A stretch of 52,280 nucleotides of DNA from Spirogloea muscicola (taxonomy: Eukaryota > Streptophyta > Zygnematophyceae > Spirogloeales > Spirogloeaceae): the NCBI GenBank assembly GCA_009602725.1, contig WELB01000019.1, positions 482,552 through 534,831 on the forward strand, given 5' to 3'. Position numbers and translations under genes: made by a program. Under the pieces are notes generated by a model. That model saw only the letters and a program-made list of their open reading frames with translations, was not told the origin of the DNA and searched no databases. Shown here one piece after another: positions 1 through 12,039 of the stretch (the first letter of the stretch is position 1; each line of letters opens with the position of its first letter).

Positions 1-2219
1 CGGCGCCGTCGCGCCCCTCGCGCCCGCCGCGGCGGCCGGGTGGAGCCAGAGGCTGCGGCGGCTGGTGCCGGACGCGCTCCTGGCCACGCTGCGCGCCCTG
101 CAGAAGCCCGCCGTCGTCGCCCTCCTCCTCGTCGCCCTCATGACGCAGGTGCGCCACGACGACCGCGCCACCACGACCCAGCCGAGCGCCGGGCGGCCCC
201 TGTGCTCGCCTAGCCAGCCTTCCCCCACGCAGCAGCACAGCCCCACTTGTCCGGCGTCGCCACACACCGAACCACCGCTGCCCTTTGTTCTGACCACCAA
301 GCGGTGCTGTGCTTGCAAGCAGACTCCCGAGGCCGCCTTGGCAGCGGGCGGCGGCAGGATGGGTGGCTCCTCCTTCTCCTCCTCGAGGTCGTCGGGCGGC
401 GGCGGCCGCTCGTACTCAGCGCCCTCCTACTCCGGCCCCAGCCGCAGCTTCTCGTCGCCCAGCTTCTCCGCTCCCTACTACGCTCCGTCGCCCTTTGCTC
501 CCGCCCCGTTCTACGGAGGCTACGGTGCACCGTACGCCGTGGGCCCCTCCGTCGCCGTCGGTACGTGCCCGCCCTCCTTGCGGGACTGTGAGCTTCTCTG
601 CACTGCTTCTGACTGCAGTGACCTCTGGCTCAATCGAGAAGGTCTCCACGCCCCGTGCTGTGTGCTGCTCGACAGAACTAACAGTTGAGCTTCCTTTGTG
701 TTGCAGGAGGCGGCGGAGGCATTTTCAACTTCGTCTTCTTCTCTGTGGCCGCCCTGTTCCTGTTCCAGTTTGTGAACAGCTTCATCTCAGACCGCTCTCA
801 GGGCTCCACTCTGCTCGGTTCTGCCACCAAGGTCAGTGTCGCCCGCGTCCAGGTCGGCCTTCTGGGCTTGGCACGGAACCTGCAACAGGACTTGGACCGC
901 ATTGCAGACAGGGCAGACACCTCTTCAAAAAAGGGCCTCCATTACATCTTGACAGGTGAGACAGTGGGTTGAAGAGTGGTGCATGCTGCCTCAGGCCACG
1001 AGCAGATCCAACTATTTCCAGATTGAAGAGCATGAGCTGCCACTTGAGGTTGCCGCTTGAAGCTATTGCTGTTTCAATGGAGCCATCACTACATAATAGT
1101 GATTTTGCATGTACCCCATCTCCTCATTTTGGCCCTTGCAGAGACAATCATGGCATTGCTGAGGAACCCCGACTACTGCGTCTATGGATATTCTGCAGTA
1201 TGCCCTCGCTCTCGCTGTGACTGCCTTACCCGCTTCATACTGTAATACATCTTTCAACGTGCACTGCAGCCTTGAGTTTTATGTTGTGTCCTCCTGTTGA
1301 GCTTAAAGGTAGTCTGATGATGCACTTGCAGACTGATGTGAAGCGAGACATTGATGAGGCTGAGCGGAGATTCAACCAAGTGTCTATGGAAGAGCGCAGC
1401 AAATTCGAGTCAGAGACACTTGTGAATGTGAACAGTAACAGGAGAAGAATGCAAAGACCACCAATGGCGCAGCGATTCACGTCAGAGTACATCGTGGTAA
1501 GGCCTCTACCTTGATGACAGGCAAAGTGAGAGTAAATAGGTGTGTGTTACACGATGACTGCTACAGCAAAAATGCTGGGCTAATGATGGCCTTGGTTAGG
1601 ATCAGGGTGGTAACCATTCAAGCAATACTGCTACTGCCACGCTTTGGCTGTATTTCAAATTCAGTGGGTGCTGTTGTAGTGCCCCCTTTTCAAATTATGT
1701 GCTGGCTGGAAAGACTGACTTATATATCAGCTTGATACAAGACTCATGAAGTGGTCAACGATTAATTATGCAGGTTACTCTACTGGTGGCAATGGATGGG
1801 GACATCAAGTTGCCTACAATCAACAGCATGAGTGATCTTCGCCAGGCATTGCAAGTGTTGGCGACAGTCCCTGCTGAGGCTGTGCAGGTGTGTCAGAGGC
1901 ACATATACTGCACGCAATGCAGCCTTCACGTCGTTTCCTCGAGTCCATATCCCACATATGCTCAGCGCATGTTCTTTCTTTCTCTCAGAGCAGGGCAAAG
2001 GATAAGGGTCACAGCATTTGATGCTTGGGTATTCGCCTAGCCTGCTTCATGCAGTCGGTTGTTAGGCCAAGATAGTGTGGGTATCTTGAGTTGCCTAACA
2101 TCACACAACAAACTTGGTTCTTGTAGGCTGTGGAGATATTGTGGACACCTCAAGATGAAAACGACACCTTGAGTGCTCGGGAAGTTTTGAAAGATTATCC
2201 TGCTCTCAGGGCACTGTAG
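1..2219 (+). CDS. DUF1517 (FLAP1-like) plastid membrane protein, 5' partial
   Basis: Seven exons fit in phase: <1-148, 323-560, 707-955, 1142-1197, 1332-1496, 1774-1887 and 2127-2219 (TAG). The product has an Ala/Leu-rich hydrophobic N-terminal part, then a Gly/Ser-rich linker (GGRMGGSSFSSSRSS) with Tyr/Pro repeats, then a hydrophobic segment (FNFVFFSVAALFLFQFV). A soluble part follows with LRNPDYCVYGYSA and ERRFNQVSMEERSKFESETL. This order is typical of DUF1517 proteins; the Arabidopsis member FLAP1 is a plastid membrane protein that tunes non-photochemical quenching under changing light. Family assignment is from recalled sequence; the FLAP1 role is inference. The reading frame is open to the left edge, so the start codon and most of the transit peptide lie outside. 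It converges with HCF136. Confidence 0.85.
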
Positions 2220-3062
2220 AGCACTTGGCAGCCACTTTGAGAAATTTAGCTTCAGACTCTCTTTCACATCGGAAATGTATCTGGATTGTAGAGCTTTTGA
2301 AGGCTGGTAAGCCTCACATTGAAAGCAATACATTTTGAGGACGAAGGTGCACCAGTAGTCAAGATATTTTCTTACACTCTTTGTATGATACATTTTTGTA
2401 TAAAGCACGCACTCTTTGAACTTTGTGACAGTCCGAAGCTCACGCTCCTCCAAGGATGTGATGCGAGGATTGCACTCTAACTTTGTATGTTGTTAGAGTA
2501 AAGAGTGGATGGATGTCTGTGATCTCCCTGGATTAGGGAGGAGTAAGATACCACTGTCTTTAGAATGGACGTCATTTTTAAGTCAACCTCTTATAAAAGC
2601 ACTGGCAAAATTTGTGCAAAGGCTTTTTTCTGTGAAGGGAAATATGTCAATTGACAGGCCAGTACACCATCCACTAGTATGTGGAAGCCGAAGTCAACAA
2701 GGCTTGCTTTGTTGCAGCAAATAAGCAGCTGGTGGCCATGCAGTTACTCACTACCACCAGCAAAACCTCCAACGGAGTTGAGCAAGAAAGCAATCTTCTA
2801 CATGAATGCTGCAGGTTGGTTAACTCTTTCTGAACATGTTACCGACTAGACCTGACTAGGCAAGGGTGCTCCAGCTACTGATTGTGTTGTGATGTGCATC
2901 AAGATGGTCGTATCAAAATGATATGAGCACTGACAAGAAGTTGCACATAACGAAGTGGCATAACAATAATTGGTCAAAATTGCTGCAATGCTCTTACAAA
3001 CAGCTCGTGAGGGTGCATCAGGTCCGGTCAGACCCTGAGCATAATGATCAGACTGCATACCC
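2220..3062. other. Convergent intergenic region (3' UTRs)
   Basis: This stretch lies between the stop codons of two convergent genes, DUF1517 (+) and HCF136 (-). I see no coding exon with splice sites and no RNA gene. It most likely holds both 3' untranslated regions. Confidence 0.6.
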
Positions 3063-5607
3063 TCAACCCTTGTACCTGAGGAGCAAGCCGTCATTCCCAA
3101 GGACAAAGCCCTGTCCGTCATTCACGAACCTGCATTTGCCACCATATCACTTGTGGGTCTGCTGCTCGGCAACAAATAACTTGGTGGTCATAAGAGCAAT
3201 TTCTGTGCGCATAGACAACATTCATCTGCCATGTGCTGGATGATGGACACCCACTTGACGCTATAAAGATTGGCCGCTAGGTTGTCAGCAGTCCGATCCC
3301 TTGTCCAGTTCTTGCCACCATCCAGAGTCCGAAGCAGGACGCCACTGCCGCCTGCTGCCCAAGCTTCTTCCTGCACACATTTTCTTCCTCCTCAAGGTCA
3401 GTGCATTGCAGGGTGGAAGAACAACTACCCAAGGTTGAAACCAGCTGGCCATGACTTGCTCCGCTCAACGCACCACTTACTAACAATTTGTCACTGAGTC
3501 AAAGGGCGAGCAAAGCGGTAAGGCACTACAACCTGCTCCAGGCGATACCAAAACGAATCTCAGTAGCCCCTATAGCTGCAAGTATGACGAACCTTGTTCT
3601 TATAGCCCACATCAAGGATACCAAATCCTCTGCTCGAGATCTTTGCTTCGTCAAAGTCCTCACTGACCTGGACAAAAAGAGGGCCAGCATGTCATTATAT
3701 ATAGATGCATGACTTATCACAGTGCTTCTGCCGCCAGCACATTGTCAGTCACAACATGCAGTGTTGCAGCAGTGACAAGCACCACCATTCTCACTGAAGG
3801 CATCACTTACTCCAGTGCCCTTGCCAAGAAAGAGACCTCCTCCTCTTACAAGTAACCACAGGCCACCGTCAGCCCTCCAGCCCATATTCTGTATACGTCT
3901 TGCACTTGTCCGGTTGTGGGGCTGCCAGTAAGGCTGCCAGGAGAAAGCAATGCAGTTGTTGGAATCACACCCCCAAGTACAGGTGATAATACCAGCAGAC
4001 GATCACATGGCAACATCGCAACTTGAAAGGCCGTTGTAAATCTCATCCAGGCCTTAGCACAATAACTTCCAGCAAGCTCAATTGCCCTGTGTCTGTGCTT
4101 GCTGACCTGGCCAGGCTCCCAGGTCAAGTAGAAGTTGCCACGACTGGACACAGCAACATAGTCGCCCTCGGGCGACCTGTTGACGGTGTTGAATGTTCCT
4201 GTGTAGTAGCTGGCTCCACTGATCCCGCTGGATACAGTCCTGCACAAGATTGGCAAGAAAAGGACTCTATTGTGTTGCAAGTTCAACGCAATGAGGCCAC
4301 TATCACAGCCAATACCTCGAAAGCTGATCAGTGGGAGGAGCCAACCACTCCACCCTCACAAAAATCAACCGGCACCAAACAACCACAAGGCAGATGAAGA
4401 CCTCAAGAAGCCAGGGCCAAGGAAAGCTTCTGCTCTGACAGACACCCGGGTTCCTGTTTCCCGTGCATTGACTTGTTACTGCGTGCTTGGAGTGCACCGC
4501 TGGGCAGCTGGAAATGTACCTGTTAAGGGTTGCTGAGACAGTTTCCTCCACAGCTGCCTTCCAATTGTAACCACCATTGCCAGTGACATAAATTGCACCT
4601 TCATCTGTCACCATCTCTGCACCCTTATTGCCACTGGCCTTGATGAGGACCTGGGAAAACAAAGACAGGAGCCTGCTATCACTTACCTCATTCTTTGGCT
4701 TCTTTCAAGTGTAAAGATTGACGGATCTGTGTCAGGAGGCTTCCTTTCAGGCTTTGGCTGCTAAGTACTGTGAATACGTACAGGATTGCCAGGGAGCTTG
4801 GAGCTGAGAGGGACGCGGCCCCAGTTGGCGCCACCATCTGAGGTGTACAGGAGAATGGCGGGCTTGCCAACGATCCAGCCTTCATTTCCGCTGAAGCTGA
4901 TGGAATTGAAGCGGTAATTAAAGTCCTCGTCCTGGGCAGAGGGGATCTCGCGGGGCGTCCAGGTCCTGCCAGCATCCTTGGTCTCAAGGAGCGTTTGCCG
5001 CGTACCCAGGAGAAACCCTGAAGCGCCGATTGCAAAAGCGCTCTCAGTATGACTGCTACGGCATGCCTCTCTTTGCATGAAGCAAGTGAAAGCCCTACAT
5101 CAAAGAGCCTGACTTGACAGAGGGGCTCCGCCAAGTGCTCCAAGTGCTTCGAGCAGATCTTGCTTCCTCGACAACCGTGTCGGGCTGGTCGAGCTGCAGC
5201 GCTCGCGCTCGTGAGAGCGGCCTTACCGTGGCTGGCATCGTCCGGCACGAAGGCAATGTCCAGGAGCACGACGCCGGGGTCGACGGGGAGGGGGACCTTC
5301 TCCCACTGCTGCAGCTCCTCCGCCGCGAGCCCAGGCGGGGTGGCCAGGACGGTGGCCCCGGCGACCACGGCGGCTCCAGCGCAGGCAAGAAGCGCCTCCC
5401 GCCGGCTCAAGCTGAGGTCCTCAGCCGAGGCCTCGCCGGCGTGAGCTCTGCAGGACAATGCAGGCCGGCGCCGGCTGCCAGCGGCCGCAGCAGCGGCAGT
5501 GGCGGCAACAGCCTCCGGCGATCGCAGGGACGGGAAAGCGGACGCCAGGGAGGGGGCGCGGGAGGCCGCCGGGCGGCCACGGCGGAGGCGGCCTGGAGGG
5601 CGGCCAT
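3063..5607 (-). CDS. HCF136: Photosystem II assembly/stability factor HCF136 (Ycf48)
   Basis: HCF136 is a lumenal beta-propeller needed for early PSII reaction-centre assembly. Exons 2-8 fit in phase: 4782-5017, 4520-4650, 4107-4239, 3811-3933, 3593-3667, 3255-3370 and 3063-3129 (TGA). Exon 1 ends at 5227. Family blocks in order are [96 protein letters not shown] and GFVLGNDG. Exon 1 carries a twin-arginine lumenal signal ([18 protein letters not shown]). The start is unresolved: the frame through the Tat signal has no ATG upstream, while a transit-like peptide starting at ATG 5607 is in another frame. A short unseen intron or an indel near 5410-5470 would explain this. The 5607 boundary is therefore provisional. 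Confidence 0.93.
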
Positions 5608-6014
5608 GGCGGCGCGGCGCGGACCCGCGAACCGCGGCGCGGGGAGCGGGGCGGAGGTGCTCTGGCCCGGGGAGCTCGCGAAACGGCGCGGCCGACGGGT
5701 CCCGTTATCCTGCCGCCAGCCATCGATCCCGCGGGGCCTCGCGGGATGGCGACGTGGCAACTTCTCGGCCGCTGCTTGGCGATGAGCCCCATCGGACGGA
5801 GTACGGACGCTTCGTCCAGCGGGCACCTTAAACCCCGAAGCCGTCCTCTGCGCGTCGCGGCTCTGTCAACCCTGGTTGGTCCACCAGCAATGCCCGCAGA
5901 GGACGAGGCTCGCCGGGGGGTTTATCAAGCCCCTGCCACTGCCCTAGGGCTGGATTGAGCACACGTCCGTCTGCCCGAGCTCGCGCAGCGCCCTCCGCCG
6001 CCCGGCGCGCCGCC

Positions 6015-6430
6015 ATGAGGCCCAAGGTAGGCGTCGCGGGCTCTGCTTGCGCCCCCACAGCCTTCTCTGGCGTGTCTCGTCCACAGCTCTGTGCGACCAC
6101 CTGCGCGTTTGCCGTGCAGCCCTGCCAACAGTGGCCGGTCGTGAAAGAGCACCTCGATGTGCTTCGAACACTCGAGGGCCTTGGGCTGTCCTTGGGCCGC
6201 GACGCAAGTGGCGGACTCTCGACATGATAGATAGTTGTTCACAGCCACGTAATTGGACACAGGGGCTAGCAGGAATAATGTAGCAGTTTCACTTTTGAAA
6301 GTATCTTTGAGCGGCGCGACAAGGGTTTGCCATTGCTGATAACTGTTCTCATGCACTTTGACAGTGGAAGAAGAAGCGGATGCGTCGTCTCAAGAGGAAG
6401 CGCAGGAAGATGCGCCAAAGATCCAAGTAG
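6015..6430 (+). CDS. RPL41: 60S ribosomal protein eL41, 25 residues, two exons
   Basis: The first exon, 6015-6026, encodes MRPK and ends at a GTAGGC donor. The second, 6365-6430, follows a TTTGACAG acceptor and encodes WKKKRMRRLKRKRRKMRQRS, then K and a stop. Together they give the 25-residue, almost wholly basic eL41, the smallest ribosomal protein, which sits at the subunit interface. The match to the near-invariant eukaryotic sequence is essentially complete; Pro at position 3, where Ala is usual, is the one obvious change. The four-codon first exon makes the gene easy for automated callers to miss. The GC-rich upstream region (5610-6010) is shared with the divergent HCF136 gene, suggesting a two-way promoter; that is inference. 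Confidence 0.96.
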
Positions 6431-7562
6431 TTTGTTGGAGAGATGAAACCGACATTGCTCTCTGGCACAGCTTACGGGCAAGTGTGCTTTGGTGGCTGGT
6501 TTTGGAGATGACCATTCCTTGGGGCTTAGCGGATGTACCGTACATACTATCGCAGGGCTTTCAGCAGGTTGATATGTGCTTTTGTTGGCACTCTTTGAGG
6601 TCCCGGCAGATTGCGACCTATGTGCTTTAGTTGGACATGATTGAGGACAGACTCTAAACCCTTTCTGAATGAGGAGATGACTTGTCCAGATCTCACTTGT
6701 CCATCTGCACGCGCCAGCTGCCTTTCTCGTATTTTCCTTGAATTTTCATAATGCTTCCCAGAAGATGATTGGTGGAAGTTGCATGGAAATAGATAACATT
6801 TTGTGATTAGCTCACTGACCGTCCCTTGAGTGGGCACTGCATGACTCTGCGTGCTTGCTTAAGTGTTGTAGTACAGTGCAGTGTAGTACTATGCTTGGGA
6901 CGTGGCCCACTGTGCTGTCACAATAGCCTCATCTGAGCTGCACAAGCAATCCGAGGCTCGTGTCGACAGGTTGCACAAGTGATTGTTGATCTCCCAAATA
7001 TTCATACTCCTCGTGCTACAGCGACTTCATCAATATGACAATTTGACAATATGCATTTGAGAAGTCAGTCAACCCTAAATCTATTTTAGAAGTTGCTGCA
7101 CTCTGTTGAGCTCTGTAAAGCTGCCGGTCGTAGTTGCTCCAGCTTTATTTGGCAAGCTCGCCACTGCTAAATATCATGGGCTGCCTCTCATGGCAACGTC
7201 CGTGAAGCAATTGCCTTAATTGATCAAGAATATGCAGTTGCTGGCTGACTGTGAAACGGGTGGCCGTGGTAGATCATACTTGTCTAGGAGTCTGCACCTT
7301 CTGCCTCGTGTTTGTATGAACGCCCAGTCACTGTGGTTTGACCAGCATGAGTATCGAAGTTGAGGAAATGTGGGGCTGCATGCCTCTTAGAAATTCACGA
7401 AGCACAATGCTCCTGTCTGCAAGTGCAAGCTGCCCTTGCTATACTTGGTCCTACGTCATCCTGTAAAACATCCTGCCAAAGGAGGGTCTACGAAATATCA
7501 GTCTCCTAACAGGACAAGCATTGGGAAAAGCAGCTCTTCCAAAGCAGCTCTTGACAGCAATG

Positions 7563-7614
7563 GCTGTGAGAGGCCAGCCCAAAACAGTGGACAAGGTCTG
7601 AAGGGGCCGGATGG
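7563..7614 (-). repeat. GGGCTGGCC hairpin repeat (family C)
   Basis: This copy contains GAGAGGCCAGCCC followed by GTGGACAAGGTCTGAAG. The reverse complement matches copies at 8117-8165, 9600-9662, 24321-24370 and 51140-51200, all with TCAGACCT(TGTCCA) then GGGCTGGCCTnTCnCAGCC. The core folds as a short hairpin (GGCTG/CAGCC). Confidence 0.7.
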
Positions 7615-8116
7615 CGCAAAATGTAGAAAGAGTGTACTTTGTAAACTCTTGACTGCTAGCTGGATATGGTCTAGGTCTAGCTGTTTAGTGTGGAGCTGGG
7701 CTGTAGCGCCTTGGTATGCTCATCACAGACAGCGGTAGACGAGGTTTAGGGTTTTTGACCTAGGAGTGGGTGGATGGCATCAGTCCCACACCCTGGTTGC
7801 CAGGGCAGCGGCTTCTCTGCCGGGCTGGCCGACCAGCTCAGCCTCCCCGCAATTTCCCTGCGGGTCGGGCCGGGGTCCATAAGACACTGGAGGGCACAGC
7901 CCTTGCTCTTCTCAATACCTTCGGGTCCCTCCTAGTCCGGTCGCTCCCCATTCGCCGCCGCCGCGACCGCCGCCGCCGCTGTTGCAGCCGCCGTCGTCGC
8001 CAAGGCCATGGTGGGCGCTGCATTCTTACACAACAAGCGGAATACTAGTCTCCAAGTTGTCAGAAAGTGGGCTACCAATTGGGGCCTTCAACAGCCCACC
8101 CACATGTTTTCTCCTT

Positions 8117-8165
8117 CCAGGCCTTCCAGACCTTGTAGGGTTTGGGCTGGCCTCTCACAGCCACT
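8117..8165 (+). repeat. GGGCTGGCC hairpin repeat (family C)
   Basis: Contains CCTTCCAGACCTTGT, then TTTGGGCTGGCCTCTCACAG, in opposite orientation to the copy at 7563. The two lie about 550 bases apart as an inverted pair. Confidence 0.7.
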
Positions 8166-8395
8166 GCCTTGCATTGGAAAATTGTTTTTCTTTTCCTGTG
8201 CACTGACCTGGCATGTACTCACCAGTCTACATTCGACTTCGAAACTGGTATAGACGATCTGACACAACTTCACATGAGCAATCTAGGCAGGTCGCTGTGG
8301 CAAATTTTGCTCAAAAGTGAAGGTATGAATGTGCAATGTATTGATTGCTGTTCAATTGCACGTAATTCTCCTTTATCCAGAACACAAAACGGCTC

Positions 8396-9163
8396 TTAAT
8401 GAAGAGCTCCTTGGCTATTGTGATGACTGCACGAGCAAGAGGTCAGGATTTACATTGCTGTTGGAAGCTGGAAGACTTACAGAGCATATGCAAGTTGAAT
8501 AGCTTGCCTACAATGCACCTTGGCCTGCTCGAGTCGCTCAAACAACGTCTCCTGCTTCCGAGCTGCCTCTACAAGCTTAAGATCCATGGCCAGCAGTTGC
8601 AGCACCCTCAGGAGCTCAAAGACGAGTTGCTGGTCACCAGGACCTTCTCGAAGGGCCTCTGTGTCGGCTTTCACCTTCTCGATCACGACCTGTCCTGCAG
8701 CGGCAATGCTCTGCCCGCTGCCGAACGGTCGGTCCAGCAGACATCCGAAGACGTAGAGGTAGTCAGCGATCTGAGCCCCCGGGCCCTGCGGGGGCACTGG
8801 AGCGCGGGGCGCTCCTTGGGTGATGGTCGTGCGATATGCGAGCTCGGCCTCCTCCAGCGTCGGGCCAGGCCCGTCGGAGGAGCCAGCGCGCAAGGAAGCG
8901 GGGTCGGAAGCGGCGGCGGCGTCCCTGCTGTCTCCGACGGCTGCCGGGCTGTGGGCCGGCTCCTGGCCCTGTAATGAGCAGCGCACGGGCGAGCACCTTG
9001 ACTCCGGAGCTGCTCGAACGCCAAGCACCAGCTCCGGTGCTCGTCTAGCGAGGGAGGAGGATGTCCGGAAGCCAGCAGAGGCCGGAGGCAGCGCGCAGGG
9101 TGCAGCGGCGGCGCCCGGGGGCGCGGCCAGGGCAGGCGGCGGCGGCCGAGTGGCCAGCGCCAT
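8396..9163 (-). CDS. Unrecognised protein with probable chloroplast transit peptide
   Basis: ATG at 9163; exon 1 is 8481-9163 and exon 2 is 8426-8396 after a GTAAGT donor and TCGTGCAG acceptor. The product is 237 residues and ends HHNSQGALH. The first ~75 residues are Ala/Pro/Arg/Ser-rich with almost no acidic residues and end in VRCSLQ, like an algal chloroplast transit peptide. The mature part begins with a low-complexity Ala/Ser/Asp region. A helical block follows: ADYLYVFGCLLDRPFGSG, IAAAGQVVIEKVKADTEAL, and LVFELLRVLQLLAMDLKLVE through about RQAIQLAYAL. No membrane segment is obvious and the helices look amphipathic or coiled-coil. I do not recognise the family and propose no function. 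Confidence 0.6.
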
Positions 9164-9544
9164 AGGGCAGGCGGGAGGAGAGCGCGTTACCGGACAGTGA
9201 ATGGTCAGAGCGGCTAGCAAAGACGGCCAGGTACAGGGCAAGAGAGCATCAATGATGTAGGCCGCCTGCTGCCACGCCGAGCCACTCTGTAGCCGCGGGT
9301 CCTCATCGCTATCTGATGCACGATTGGAAGGCAAATTCCAAGCCCCCGTGCTACCTACCAGCTAGAGCTGGCCAGCTATCCGGTGCTGAGCATGGGCCTG
9401 AAGTCGCTGCAGGCATACAGACACAGGGCCGGCACAAGGACCAAGGAATCGCTGCAGGCTCTCTGTGGAAGCACACGCAGAGAGGAGAGGAGAGATAACA
9501 AAAAATAAAACAAAGAGAGAGATGCTGTTTGCATTCTAATAGGT

Positions 9545-9662
9545 CCCGAGGGAACTTTTTCTGAGCGCTCCCTGGCTGATGTCTTAGTCCTAGTCCTTCG
9601 CACTCCGGCTCCTTCAGACCTTGTCCACTCCTTTGGGCTAGCCTTTCCCAGCCACCAGTAAA
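9545..9662 (+). repeat. GGGCTGGCC hairpin repeat (family C), longer copy
   Basis: The reverse complement reads GTGGCTGGGAAAGGCTAGCC, then GTGGACAAGGTCTGAAGGAG, then GACTAAGACATCAGCCAGGG. It aligns over about 110 bases with 51781-51900, so the family extends well past the hairpin core. Confidence 0.7.
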
Positions 9663-10857
9663 CCAGTCATCTGGCCGCGCTTTCTTCTTTCTTCTCCTCT
9701 CTATAGCCAGAGGATGCAGCCAAAGCGCGACCAGCACGCAGATGCAACGCGTGTGCATTTGACTCTATTGACAGGCGCATGCGATACGCTTGGGCGAGAG
9801 AGCCTGCCGTCTTGAAGTCGGCCTGCTCCCCTTGTTAACGTTGGGACAGTACTGCGCGCTAGCCGCAGGGAAAGGTCAAGGACAAGGACAAAGATTAGAC
9901 AAGGACAAGGCCAGAGCAGAGAAGACGCTGTCATGCGTGAGGGCGTGGATTGCTAGATTGAGTCGATGGGTATATTCAGGGTCGAAAACTGACGTGCCAG
10001 ACTGCACGATGCACAAACGGATTGGTCACGTTGACCAGGCTGATAAAAGGCAGTGATAAGAGATCAACAGTGACAGTTATTATAGTTCAAGTAGCACAGC
10101 AGTCCTAATATATGAAGAACGGTTGAAGTTTGAATCTGCAGTGTCCCACCCCCCCTCAACTGTTAGTCCTGGCACAGGATGAAAAGTTGGGTGAGTATCT
10201 GAGAAGTCCACACAGAACCAGTCATCTTGCGGATTGGAAGTCAGTGGTGGAGTGAGGCAGTTTATATCAAAACCTCTTTAGCAGTTGGAACACAAGCATT
10301 ACAGCTGCCTGGTCTGAACGCTGACAGTTTCAGAAGAGCAAAGCTCAGGAATCCATTGGTTAGTAGGGTCAATGGTGGTATCAATAACACTCATGTGACA
10401 ACGCGCAATTGTCTGTACATGGTCGCTTGATCCACGAAGTCGAACCACACCTGAAGGGAGTTTCAAAACAACCTGAAGGATCCTGTTGAAGAGTACAAGG
10501 TGTCCTGTGGTTTGATCATTGACATACACAAAGCCTCCCACATCAATGTATTCAGGCTAGATTGTAACCGCCGCTATAGCATACCTGTGCGTACACGATG
10601 TTGAGCAATATGCAAATTCCTCCATTCTTCGATTGGTCTCCTAACTTCGTAGTCGCTCCGTTGTTTTTGTAGTCCAAATATGATGAGAGGTCGATTTGAT
10701 CTCAGTCGTTGAGGTTCCCATCGTTGGCTCGATTCACACCCAAAACCGTGACTCAGCGGCAGGGATCCACTTGTCAAGCCAGGTCAGCTGTCCGAGTCAG
10801 ATCGACATTGATAGTTTGTCGACGGGATTCATCACGACAACGCTTCCAGGAGAGGAA

Positions 10858-10915
10858 GAAAGTGCTCGCCCATTGAGGATAGGGGCTGGAAAAGCCAGCC
10901 CAAAAAAGATTGAAC
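10858..10915 (+). repeat. GTGCTCGCCC element (family B), head fragment
   Basis: Begins AAGTGCTCGCCCATTGAGGA and continues through the GGGGCTGG/CCAGCCC hairpin to AAAAAAGATTGAACAG. It lacks the tail ending GGACTACACTAC. It lies 150 bases upstream of a fuller copy. Confidence 0.65.
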
Positions 10916-11005
10916 AGAGTACGAGAAGGGGGCCAGGGGAAGCGCTAAGAGAAACAAGCACGCAAGGAAACAAAGCAGCTACGAATCACTCGGGGTTTAG
11001 AAGAA

Positions 11006-11117
11006 GAAGGTGCTCGCCCATTGAGAAGAGGGGCTGGCAAAGCCAACCCAAAAAGAATGGACAATGTTCAAAGGCAAAGAAAGAGGTGCTGAAAAAGGAC
11101 TACACTACAAAGTGCAA
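11006..11117 (+). mobile_element. Family B element, near-complete copy
   Basis: Runs from AAGAAGGTGCTCGCCCATTG to GGACTACACTACAAAGTGCA and is almost identical to 39132-39244, with only a few base differences over 110 bases. I see no clear flanking duplication for this copy. It ends about 57 bases before the assembly gap. Confidence 0.75.
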
Positions 11118-11174
11118 GATGGTGCAGAGGGAGATGCAGATGGCTGCTCAGTATCCACGTGTGAGCAACAGCAG

Positions 11175-11693
11175 NNNNNNNNNNNNNNNNNNNNNNNNNN
11201 NNNNNNNNNNNNNNNNNNNNNNNNNNNNNNNNNNNNNNNNNNNNNNNNNNNNNNNNNNNNNNNNNNNNNNNNNNNNNNNNNNNNNNNNNNNNNNNNNNNN
11301 NNNNNNNNNNNNNNNNNNNNNNNNNNNNNNNNNNNNNNNNNNNNNNNNNNNNNNNNNNNNNNNNNNNNNNNNNNNNNNNNNNNNNNNNNNNNNNNNNNNN
11401 NNNNNNNNNNNNNNNNNNNNNNNNNNNNNNNNNNNNNNNNNNNNNNNNNNNNNNNNNNNNNNNNNNNNNNNNNNNNNNNNNNNNNNNNNNNNNNNNNNNN
11501 NNNNNNNNNNNNNNNNNNNNNNNNNNNNNNNNNNNNNNNNNNNNNNNNNNNNNNNNNNNNNNNNNNNNNNNNNNNNNNNNNNNNNNNNNNNNNNNNNNNN
11601 NNNNNNNNNNNNNNNNNNNNNNNNNNNNNNNNNNNNNNNNNNNNNNNNNNNNNNNNNNNNNNNNNNNNNNNNNNNNNNNNNNNNNNNNNNNNN
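11175..11693. other. Assembly gap
   Basis: 519 unknown bases. The left flank is repeat DNA and the right flank is a pure T run, so the gap probably marks a repeat the assembler could not cross. Confidence 0.99.
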
Positions 11694-11815
<122 letters not shown>

Positions 11816-12039
11816 CGCGCCCCGACGAGCGCCTCGCGCCGGGCCTCTCGCCGCCGGCCCTGCCGCTGCGGTGAGCGCGCCGCTGGCCCAGCTCCCCGGC
11901 CTTCCAAGCCGGCGCCACCGCTCCCGCAGGCTCGCGGTGCCCTGCTGCGGCTCACAGGCACACAGCCGCACGCAGAGCTCGGCTCCCGTTGATGGCTACG
12001 GCTGCTCCTTGGCCTCCTGCGCGTGGCATGCCCGTGGCA
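11816..12039. other. GC-rich block, possible first exon of the HMG-CoA lyase gene
   Basis: Bases 11816-11871 are very GC-rich, like the first exons of other genes here, and end at CTGCG|GTGAGC, a good plus-strand donor. The next plus-strand gene, HMG-CoA lyase, lacks a visible targeting exon. The link is inference; the start of any such exon would lie in the T run or gap. Confidence 0.25.

Larger units (their letters stand above)
6431..8395. other. Intergenic, 3' UTR plus repeat copies
   Basis: No coding exon is supported here. The first part is probably the eL41 3' UTR. Bases 7563-7614 and 8117-8165 are two inverted copies of the GGGCTGGCC hairpin repeat described elsewhere in this annotation. 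A GC-rich, CGCC-rich patch lies at 7940-8010, resembling a first exon or CpG-rich promoter, but I could not join it to any gene. Confidence 0.4.
9164..11174. other. Repeat-rich intergenic region
   Basis: No coding exon is supported. A family C repeat lies at 9545-9662, and copies of the GTGCTCGCCC element lie at 10858-10915 and 11006-11117. The rest (9670-10840) shows short open frames only, without splice sites or family similarity that I recognise. Confidence 0.5.
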
